From the NCBI GenBank assembly GCA_002772605.1, contig PFDS01000028.1, positions 1 to 12,896 on the forward strand: a DNA stretch of 12,896 nt. Reading direction: 5' to 3'. Positions 7,095 to 12,896 of the stretch are shown here, in pieces (the stretch's first letter is position 1; every line of letters begins with the position of its first letter). The notes below the pieces were generated by a model. The model was not told the DNA's origin, searched no databases, and worked only from the letters and a program-made list of their open reading frames with translations. Source of the stretch: Candidatus Peregrinibacteria bacterium CG10_big_fil_rev_8_21_14_0_10_49_16. Lineage in GTDB: Bacteria; Patescibacteriota; Gracilibacteria; Peribacterales; Peribacteraceae. The position numbers and the translations under genes are program-made.

Positions 7095-8018
7095 CTAGAG
7101 ATACGGATACTTCCTGCGGTGAGCTACAACGTACACGATCGTGGCGAGTAATGCCAATACGGAAAGGAATTGACTGAAACGTAATTCAAATGTTTCCAGT
7201 GCAAGAGAGGAGCGCAAGAAAATATACCCAATACATGCACCGGTCATTCCCGCGATATAGAGAAGTAATCCCATACGCTGAAGGCGCAGTTCTACCACAG
7301 CGAACACACCCAAGCTGCAAAAGAGAAACAGCAACGCAAGAAAATCTAAACGAGTGGCAAAGACAGGAATGCCAAAGTCTCCACGGAACCACTCTAAGAT
7401 AAATACACTCATCGATGCCAGAGCAATACCAATCAGTGTTTCCGCTCCTGCGCGACGAGAGGACTTGCGCACAATCAGGAGAATGAACGTCAACACAAGA
7501 AACACCACCGCATAGTAGAGCTGCACCGGATGAATGGGAACGGTATACCGCACATTCATGGCATCATACGTCACTCCCCAAAACATATCCGTAGGCTTCC
7601 CATACGACTTTCCTGCTGCCGCGCGACCCAACCAATCGAAAACCAAGCCAAACATGGCAGCCGGAAACAGCACATCCAGCCACTGTAAGAATGTTGCCCG
7701 TGACGCGTGGGTCATGACGTACAACATCACACCCACGCCAATGGCACCACCAAGCAAACTGAAACCGCCATCCCAGAACACCAACACGCGAAAGGGATCC
7801 TGTATGTACACACGGTACTCTGTGAGAATGGATGCGACTCTTCCGCCAGCCAAGAAGACAGCAATATAGGCAGGTCCTTGCGTACGAAAGTGCATCAGTG
7901 ACAAATTTGCACTCTGTGCAAGACGCAGAAAAAACTCCGTACTAAGCCATATACCCAACAGAAGAAAGACAACATGGGTCCAGATCAGAAAGGGGCCTAC
8001 TTGAAAGGCTTCAAACAC
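7095..8018 (-). CDS. lgt: Divergent prolipoprotein diacylglyceryl transferase (Lgt family)
   Basis: Lgt moves diacylglycerol from phosphatidylglycerol to the lipobox cysteine of prolipoproteins in the inner membrane. Family landmarks in this 307-aa, multi-helix protein are GGRVAS near 58, DGGFSLLGG at 83-91, SYGKPTDMFWGV at 138-149, IHPVQLYYA at 162-170 and EWFRGDFG at 209-216. The last of these holds the Arg (R212) equivalent to E. coli R239. By hand alignment, the His of the canonical GGxSFHGG motif is L89, and the positions of E. coli R143 and N146 hold W129 and R132. About 50 extra residues with two helices lie between EWFRGDFG and the C-terminal RFSQFLSVL segment (280-288). The start is GTG at 8018, since no upstream alternative clears thrS. 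Activity should not be assumed from the name. Confidence 0.82.
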   Translation of the reverse strand: MFEAFQVGPFLIWTHVVFLLLGIWLSTEFFLRLAQSANLSLMHFRTQGPAYIAVFLAGGRVASILTEYRVYIQDPFRVLVFWDGGFSLLGGAIGVGVMLYVMTHASRATFLQWLDVLFPAAMFGLVFDWLGRAAAGKSYGKPTDMFWGVTYDAMNVRYTVPIHPVQLYYAVVFLVLTFILLIVRKSSRRAGAETLIGIALASMSVFILEWFRGDFGIPVFATRLDFLALLFLFCSLGVFAVVELRLQRMGLLLYIAGMTGACIGYIFLRSSLALETFELRFSQFLSVLALLATIVYVVAHRRKYPYL

Positions 8019-8025
8019 AGGAAAC

Positions 8026-8034
8026 AGTGTAGCA
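8026..8034 (-). promoter_or_regulatory. Extended -10 box before lgt
   Basis: The minus strand reads TGC-TACACT in the 21-base gap between the thrS stop and the lgt GTG, with seven bases between box and start codon. It parallels the boxes before eno, thrS and the 253-aa gene. There is no matching -35 and no Shine-Dalgarno. Confidence 0.5.
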
Positions 8035-8039
8035 AATAT

Positions 8040-9845
8040 CTATCCAAAACTCCCCCTCAACCTCCTCTCTTTCACATCCTCCACTGTCTTCTCTATAAAT
8101 TTTCCCGCAGAAACCGTCACTTGCTCCTTTGTTTGCACACTGCGTACCGTGACAGAATTCGACTCCACTTCTTTGTCTCCAATGACAAGAAGATACGGGA
8201 TTCTCTGTTTCTCACCTTCACGAATGCGTTTCCCAAGCGACTGCGATGAATCAAGCACTAATGGACGTAGATCACGGATAAGCATATTCTCGTGGAGACC
8301 GCGTGCGTGCTCTTCATGCACATCGGCTACAGGAAGAAGGGCAACTTGCACCGGAGCTAACCAAAGAGGGAACAGTCCTGCAAAATGCTCAATCAAAAAG
8401 CCGATGGTCCGTTCATGCGTTCCCAGTGGTGCGCGATGGATGCAGAGAGGTACTTGCTCTTTACCATGTGCATCTGTGTAGCGCAGACCAACCTTTCGTG
8501 GAATATCGAAATCCACCTGATTCGTCGCAAGAGTAAACTCCCGTCCAACGGCAGACCAAATTTCGATATCAATCTTTGGTCCGTAAAACGCTGCCTCATC
8601 AGGGACCTCAACGAATTCCACACCACGTTTCTTCATGGCACTCCGGACCAGATCTTCCGTCTTCAGCCACAACTCAGGTTCATTGACATACTTCTTTCCA
8701 AGCTCTTTGGGATCATGCAGAGAAAGCCTCATCACGTATTTTTGTATGTCAAATAGTTTGAAGTACCGCATGTATAAGTCAATGACAGCCAGAAACTCTT
8801 CTTCAAACTGCTCTTCCATACAGTAGATATGCGCATCGTTCATGGACAGTGACCGCACGCGCATCAGCCCAAAGAGCGCACCACTATCCTCGTATCGGTA
8901 ACAATGTCCATACTCTGCGAGCCGCATGGGGAGATCACGGTAACTCCGTGGACGAGACGAGAAGATCTCATGATGGTGTGGACAGTTCATCGGCTTGAGG
9001 TAGTACTCGTCTTCTCCGTCATCCAATAACATCGGAGGAAACATTGATTCACGATAATGAGCCAAGTGTCCTGTCCGTTCATAGAGTTTCCCTTTGGCAA
9101 TATGCGGCGTACGTACACGCAGATAGCCGCCTTTCTTCTCCATTTCACCAGCAAGCTTTTCTATTTCATCGGCTACAACCGTACCCTTTGGCGTCCATAA
9201 AGGAAGCCCGGGACCCACCTCCTCACTAAACGTAAACAGATCCAGCTCTTTGCCAAGTTTGCGATGATCACGTTTCTTCGCCTCCTCGAGCATGTCCAGG
9301 TATTGCTTCAGTTCCTCTTTTGAGGGAAAAACAGCAACGTAGATGCGCGTTAATTGCTCGCGATGCTCATCTCCGCGCCAGTATGCACCGGCAAGACTCA
9401 TAATCTTAAAACTATCCGCAGGAATGTCCTTTAAGTTCTCGACATGCCCACCCTTACACAAATCCACAAATGTCTCATTTCCTTTTGCATCAATATTCCG
9501 GTAATGCGTGACTTCTGCTTCTCCTTTTGTCTCCAAATCCTCAATGAGCTCTACTTTAAACTGCTGACCCTTCTTCTTCCAAAACGCAATGGCATCTTTT
9601 GTTTTCAACATATCCACTTCAAATGTCTGCCCCTGATGGATGATAGTACGCATCTCTTTCTCGATGCGCTTGAAATCTTCGTCGGAAATGGGTTTTCCAA
9701 AAAGGAAATCGTAGTAACACCCATAATCAATCGGGGGTCCAATCGTCATTTTTGTATCCGGCCAAAGTTTGAGCACTGCCTGTGCCAGCACATGGGCAAG
9801 AGAATGGCGGAGCCGATAGAGATCGTCTATTTTTTGCTCAGGCAT
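8040..9845 (-). CDS. thrS: Threonyl-tRNA synthetase lacking the TGS domain
   Basis: Class II synthetase that charges tRNA-Thr. The 601-aa product starts directly with the editing domain: HSLAH at 14-18 and CKGGH at 130-134 supply the H, H, C, H set that removes mischarged serine. The catalytic core follows, with zinc ligands C288 (MNCPHH), H339 (NDAHI) and H470 (IHRAPLG). Motif 2 is YRYEDSG at 316-322, and motif 3 includes GTHERTIG with R479. An anticodon-binding domain spans about 495-595. The N-terminal TGS domain (about 60 residues in E. coli ThrRS, 642 aa) is absent. No in-frame start upstream could restore it, because dnaA ends 26 bases away. The stop is TAG. The start ATG has no Shine-Dalgarno but lies six bases after an extended -10 box. 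Confidence 0.97.
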   Translation of the reverse strand: MPEQKIDDLYRLRHSLAHVLAQAVLKLWPDTKMTIGPPIDYGCYYDFLFGKPISDEDFKRIEKEMRTIIHQGQTFEVDMLKTKDAIAFWKKKGQQFKVELIEDLETKGEAEVTHYRNIDAKGNETFVDLCKGGHVENLKDIPADSFKIMSLAGAYWRGDEHREQLTRIYVAVFPSKEELKQYLDMLEEAKKRDHRKLGKELDLFTFSEEVGPGLPLWTPKGTVVADEIEKLAGEMEKKGGYLRVRTPHIAKGKLYERTGHLAHYRESMFPPMLLDDGEDEYYLKPMNCPHHHEIFSSRPRSYRDLPMRLAEYGHCYRYEDSGALFGLMRVRSLSMNDAHIYCMEEQFEEEFLAVIDLYMRYFKLFDIQKYVMRLSLHDPKELGKKYVNEPELWLKTEDLVRSAMKKRGVEFVEVPDEAAFYGPKIDIEIWSAVGREFTLATNQVDFDIPRKVGLRYTDAHGKEQVPLCIHRAPLGTHERTIGFLIEHFAGLFPLWLAPVQVALLPVADVHEEHARGLHENMLIRDLRPLVLDSSQSLGKRIREGEKQRIPYLLVIGDKEVESNSVTVRSVQTKEQVTVSAGKFIEKTVEDVKERRLRGSFG

Positions 9846-9851
9846 GTGAAA

Positions 9852-9860
9852 AGAGTAGCA
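9852..9860 (-). promoter_or_regulatory. Extended -10 box before thrS
   Basis: The minus strand reads TGC-TACTCT, six bases before the thrS ATG, within the 26-base dnaA-thrS gap. A weak -35 (TTGTGT, 9874-9879) lies 16 bases upstream, inside the end of dnaA. A transcript from here would begin at or beside the ATG. Confidence 0.5.
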
Positions 9861-9871
9861 GGAGGACTTCT

Positions 9872-11329
9872 TTACACAAAATCCAATTCCTTCTCCAAAG
9901 CACGCACTTCTCGCAAGAGTTGCGGGTCATGCTGCAGGACTTTCTCAATTTTCTTCACGGCATTTATCACAGTCGTATGATCCCGCTTGGAAAAGACATC
10001 TCCTATGCGTTCGTAACTCATGCGCAGGTATCTCTTCAAAAGAAACATGACAATCTGACGAGGAATGAGGATTTCCCGCACACGCGATGAACCGATCATA
10101 TCCTGCACCGATACGGAGTAGTAACGGCTCACTCCCTCCAACACATCTTGAAAACTTGCCATGCGCTTTGGTGGAACTGTAAAACCTACGAGATCCTCTT
10201 CCTTGTAAAAATCCTTGGACAACTTTTCCATAATCTCCGCGATACTCTTCACCGTAGGCACACGTTGTTCTAAATCGTACTGCGCAACAACCTGCATGAG
10301 AATCCCCTCGAGCTCACGCACATTCTGATCTGCATGCTCTGCAATAAATTCAAGCACGGTACGGTCAATAAAGAGTTCGTACTCCTGCGCCTTCTCTACT
10401 AAAATGGCAAGACGCGTTTCGTAATCCGGAGGAGAAACATCCGCAATCATCCCCTTTTCAAAACGCGAGGTGAGACGGTCTTCCAATTGCAATTCCTTTG
10501 GCGGACGATCCGCCGAGAGAATGATCTGCTTCTGTTCCTCGTAGAGCGCATTAAACGTGTGGAAAAACTCTTCCTGCGTCCGTTCTTTATTGGCCAAAAA
10601 CTGCACATCATCGATGATGAGCACATCAACAACACGGTAACGGCGGCGGAACTGCTCCATTTTCTGACGCTGAATTGCCTCGATAACCTGATTCGTAAAA
10701 TCCTCGGTTGTGGTATACACCACCGTTGCCGTAGGCATGAGTTTGAGAATGGCATTCCCGGTCGCCTGCAGGAGATGCGTCTTCCCTAAGCCAACACCAC
10801 CATACAAAAATAACGGGTTGTACCGGCCTCCCGGCTGAACGGACACAGCCTGACATGCGGCGTACGCAAGACGATTGCTGGAGCCAACAATAAAATTCTC
10901 CAACATGTAGCGTGGATTAAGAATTTTACTCACCAGCCCCTCCGCTAAACGCACTTCTTGTTTGCCGGGCAACTTTCTCCGTTTCTTCTCCGGAAAATGC
11001 TCCAAAAGATTGAGAGTACGCTTTGCATCATCCTTGAGCCCGACGTCGACCCTGTAGACGATCTGCAAAATGGTGGAATCGATTCTCTGTGCTGCCTCAA
11101 GTGTGAGAGCGCTATAGTGCTCCATATGCCATCCCAGAGACATGGGAAGCGGAAGGCCAACCACAAGCTTCCCCTCTTCGCGTCCCAGAATCGCCGTATC
11201 TTTGAACCACGTAATAAACTGACTGCGTGGAATCCTTGGTGCAAGCTCCCGCAATATTTCAAGCCACAGCGTGGCATAATCCACGACAACACCCGTACTA
11301 CGAGGCAATGAAGAGACGGAGGACATCAT
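9872..11329 (-). CDS. dnaA: Chromosomal replication initiator DnaA
   Basis: DnaA binds the replication origin, oligomerises with ATP and opens DNA. With the ATG at 11329 the protein is 485 aa. Domain I covers about 17-95 (LWLEILREL onward) and is followed by a short linker. The AAA+ domain holds Walker A GGVGLGKT at 177-184, Walker B LIIDD at 237-241, an arginine finger in TSRFEKG (R289) and sensor II in NVRELEG (R338). Domain IV carries the DNA-binding signature KRDHTTVINA at 448-457. Start choice is uncertain: TTG at 11341, ATG at 11326 or a GTG at 11284 (just past rseP) are alternatives, and none has a Shine-Dalgarno. With the chosen start the gene overlaps rseP by 32 bases. Neighbours are rseP and thrS, not dnaN or recF, and no DnaA-box cluster is visible, so this may not mark the origin. 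Confidence 0.96.
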   Translation of the reverse strand: MMSSVSSLPRSTGVVVDYATLWLEILRELAPRIPRSQFITWFKDTAILGREEGKLVVGLPLPMSLGWHMEHYSALTLEAAQRIDSTILQIVYRVDVGLKDDAKRTLNLLEHFPEKKRRKLPGKQEVRLAEGLVSKILNPRYMLENFIVGSSNRLAYAACQAVSVQPGGRYNPLFLYGGVGLGKTHLLQATGNAILKLMPTATVVYTTTEDFTNQVIEAIQRQKMEQFRRRYRVVDVLIIDDVQFLANKERTQEEFFHTFNALYEEQKQIILSADRPPKELQLEDRLTSRFEKGMIADVSPPDYETRLAILVEKAQEYELFIDRTVLEFIAEHADQNVRELEGILMQVVAQYDLEQRVPTVKSIAEIMEKLSKDFYKEEDLVGFTVPPKRMASFQDVLEGVSRYYSVSVQDMIGSSRVREILIPRQIVMFLLKRYLRMSYERIGDVFSKRDHTTVINAVKKIEKVLQHDPQLLREVRALEKELDFV

Positions 11330-12440
11330 AAAACGTAACAAGGAAGATAAGACCTAACAGTGTCACAAATCCTAAATTATTTATGAGCAATTCCGTTCTC
11401 CGATCCGTTGGCTTTCCGCGCACCAGTTCTACAAGGACAAACAGCAACCTGCCACCATCCAGTGCCGGAAACGGCAACACGTTAAATGCAGCAAGACTGA
11501 GGCTGAGGAGTGCAACAAAACGTAAGTAGGTACCCACTCCCTGTTGCACATAAGCGTATGTCAACTTTGCAATTCCCACAGGACCTGAGATTTCCGGCGG
11601 AACCGTACCAGTGTGCACAAGCGTCGAGAAAAGGTAGCCAATGCCACGAATAGTCTGTTCCAAAATCACCAGAGACTCACGAAAGGCAAACCGTACTGCT
11701 GTAACAGGATCCCGGTATGGAGCACTGAGCTCTCGTGGAACAGTACGCAGCAACACTCCGGTTTTTCCCTCATCAACTGTAACCGTAATATCACGTTCCT
11801 TCTTCACTTTCCCTTCAAGTACGGTGTAGACCACACGACGTTTTGCTTCCTGAAGTCTTACAACATCCTCCGGTCGCACGACCGATATGCCATCGATGGC
11901 AATGAGAAAACTCTGTGCCAGCACACCGGCTTCTGCGGCAGCCCCGTCTTCCAAAATATCATCAATGAATACGCCAAGTTGCAAAGCAATTTCACCACGC
12001 TCTGCTGCAGCTTCCATGGCGTCAAGAGAGAGATATGTCGGCACCCACCGGCCAAATAAAAAACCAAAAAAGAAAATACAGAACGCCAAAAGGAAGTTCA
12101 TGAACACGCCTGCAAGAAGAATGCAACAACGCGCAAATGCGCCGGCCTTTGCAAAGCTTCCCGGTGCACGGCGCTCCTTCGGATCCAACGCACCTTCGCC
12201 TTTCAGACGAACAAACCCTCCAAAGGGAATCCAGTTCAACGTGAAATCGGTGCCCTTCCAGCAGAAGAATCTCTTCACTCTTGGCGGCAAACCAAAGCCA
12301 AATTCCTCAACCACAACTCCCGACATACGGGCTGCTATAAAATGACCCCACTCATGAATGAGAATGAGTCCTGTCAGAAGAACGACAAACGCTACTATGG
12401 AAACAAACACCATCATAGGAATTTCAAGAGTAGCGTCCAT
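11298..12440 (-). CDS. rseP: RseP-type site-2 intramembrane metalloprotease
   Basis: Site-2 proteases cut single-pass membrane proteins within the membrane, for example anti-sigma factors or cleaved signal peptides. With the ATG at 12440 the product is 380 aa. The first helix carries the zinc motif HEWGH at 29-33, followed by GFG and a conserved FGGFVRL segment. One periplasmic PDZ domain lies at about 150-230. The conserved SGPVGI sits at 285-290, and the second metal motif NVLPFPALDGG at 320-330 has ligand D328. A last helix closes the protein. A TTG at 12485 and a GTG at 12464 are possible longer starts, and Met residues 8-9 codons downstream are possible shorter ones. None has a ribosome site. 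The 3' end overlaps dnaA. The substrate is not indicated by the neighbours. Confidence 0.94.
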   Translation of the reverse strand: MDATLEIPMMVFVSIVAFVVLLTGLILIHEWGHFIAARMSGVVVEEFGFGLPPRVKRFFCWKGTDFTLNWIPFGGFVRLKGEGALDPKERRAPGSFAKAGAFARCCILLAGVFMNFLLAFCIFFFGFLFGRWVPTYLSLDAMEAAAERGEIALQLGVFIDDILEDGAAAEAGVLAQSFLIAIDGISVVRPEDVVRLQEAKRRVVYTVLEGKVKKERDITVTVDEGKTGVLLRTVPRELSAPYRDPVTAVRFAFRESLVILEQTIRGIGYLFSTLVHTGTVPPEISGPVGIAKLTYAYVQQGVGTYLRFVALLSLSLAAFNVLPFPALDGGRLLFVLVELVRGKPTDRRTELLINNLGFVTLLGLIFLVTFYDVLRLFIAS

Positions 12441-12496
12441 GTGGATTTCAGAAAAGTTTTCCACACTGATTCTGCCTTGCCACAAAGAATCATTAT

Positions 12497-12529
12497 GTCA
12501 TCCTGCCTGTCCTGAGCTTGTCGAAGGAT
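12497..12529. repeat. Dispersed repeat, copy 2, inside comF 3' end
   Basis: A 33-base relative of the element at 5388-5431. The two share GTCATCCTG at one end and GTCGAAGGAT at the other, with CCTGTC and a GAGCxT core between. The TCGAAGGA at its end is tandemly duplicated (12521-12528, 12529-12536). Read on the minus strand it encodes DPSTSSGQAG and supplies the TGA stop of the comF-like gene. It therefore lies partly in coding sequence rather than wholly in a spacer. Confidence 0.75.
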
Positions 12530-12896
12530 CGAAGGACTGTGCTAACACCAAACCATCAATGCGTTTTGCGCCAGCATCATGCAACGCGCAGGCACATGCA
12601 TTCAATGTTGCTCCCGTGGTACACACGTCATCAACAAGAATAATGTGTTTGTTCATACATGGTAAAGAGTGAAATGCATGTTGCACTGCATGACGTCGCT
12701 CATCGTGACTTCGACGTGTTTGCGGTAGCGTTGCGCGCACTCTACGCAGCTCCGTGAACATCGGTACTGATAATCGCAGAGCAAGTTCCTGCGCGAGCAA
12801 CTGCGATTGGTTATATCCGCGTAGTAAACGACGACTCCAGTGCAGAGGCACAGGACACAGAAACACCTGATCAGACATCGGCAGAAGTGCCGACGC
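12498..12896 (-). CDS. comF: ComF/GntX-type phosphoribosyltransferase (5' end outside window)
   Basis: ComF proteins are PRTase-fold proteins linked to DNA uptake in competent bacteria. Homologues also occur where competence is unknown. The visible 132 codons continue in frame to the window edge (upstream residues ASALLP, no stop). The Met at 12878 is therefore internal, and the N-terminal zinc-finger half of the usual roughly 220-aa protein should lie beyond the edge. Diagnostic segments are CPVPLHWSRRLLRGYNQSQLL near the start of the visible part and the PRPP-binding loop ILVDDVCTTGAT. The natural protein probably ends shortly after GLVLAQ. The last residues, DPSTSSGQAG and the stop, come from a dispersed repeat. 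rseP begins 57 bases downstream, and that spacer shows nothing apart from the end of the repeat. Confidence 0.9.
   Translation of the reverse strand, partial: ASALLPMSDQVFLCPVPLHWSRRLLRGYNQSQLLAQELALRLSVPMFTELRRVRATLPQTRRSHDERRHAVQHAFHSLPCMNKHIILVDDVCTTGATLNACACALHDAGAKRIDGLVLAQSFDPSTSSGQAG

Noticed and set aside
11613..12345. Plus-strand open frames of about 150 aa opposite rseP
   Set aside because: The translations are low-complexity mirror images of the conserved protease frame, with no promoter and no recognisable family.
12457..12465. DnaA-box-like TTTTCCACA near the rseP start
   Set aside because: It is a single one-mismatch match with no neighbouring boxes or AT-rich unwinding region, so it is not evidence for oriC.
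12441..12485. Longer rseP start at TTG 12485
   Set aside because: The added residues are polar and precede a natural ATG start just before the first helix. No ribosome site favours the TTG, though it is not excluded.
1..12896. CRISPR arrays, transposases, phage genes, toxin-antitoxin pairs or biosynthetic clusters
   Set aside because: I looked on both strands and found no regularly spaced repeats and no proteins of these families. The window is an ordinary housekeeping region.

Overview
The window is a bacterial chromosomal segment made almost entirely of housekeeping and small membrane-protein genes, packed head to tail on the minus strand. The only plus-strand gene is one tRNA. Several TGA codons serve as ordinary stops (253-aa membrane protein, 134-aa membrane protein, comF), which fits genetic code 11. 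None of the starts I could examine has a Shine-Dalgarno-like GGAGG. The ThrRS lacks its N-terminal TGS domain. A short dispersed repeat encodes a DPSTSSGQA-like tail. This mix suggests a Patescibacteria/CPR lineage, perhaps Peregrinibacteria-like. That placement rests on general resemblance, not on a phylogeny.

Layout from the right edge, in the direction of minus-strand transcription: comF-like phosphoribosyltransferase (N-terminus outside the window); rseP, a site-2 membrane protease; dnaA, overlapping the end of rseP; thrS; a divergent lgt; a 106-aa membrane protein; a 134-aa membrane protein coupled by an ATGA overlap to a CorA-type transporter; a repeat-bearing spacer; a 253-aa membrane protein; eno; then tRNA-Pro(GGG) on the opposite strand, ending two bases from the eno stop; a 130-bp promoter region; a DHH/DHHA1 phosphoesterase; and infB, which runs off the left edge.

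The genes cover translation (IF-2, ThrRS, tRNA-Pro), replication initiation (DnaA), glycolysis (enolase), nanoRNA or nucleotide turnover (DHH protein), envelope work (Lgt, RseP, CorA and small membrane proteins) and possibly DNA uptake (ComF). I see no phage, transposon, CRISPR, toxin-antitoxin or secondary-metabolite locus, and no convincing new multi-gene system.

The most interesting signals are regulatory or structural. Four genes carry a TG-N-TA...T extended -10 box only 6-7 bases before the start codon, suggesting leaderless mRNAs. A palindromic dispersed repeat occurs twice and forms the C-terminus and stop codon of comF. The Lgt homologue lacks residues usually considered catalytic and has an extra helical insert. 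No stretch longer than 300 bases is without a gene.
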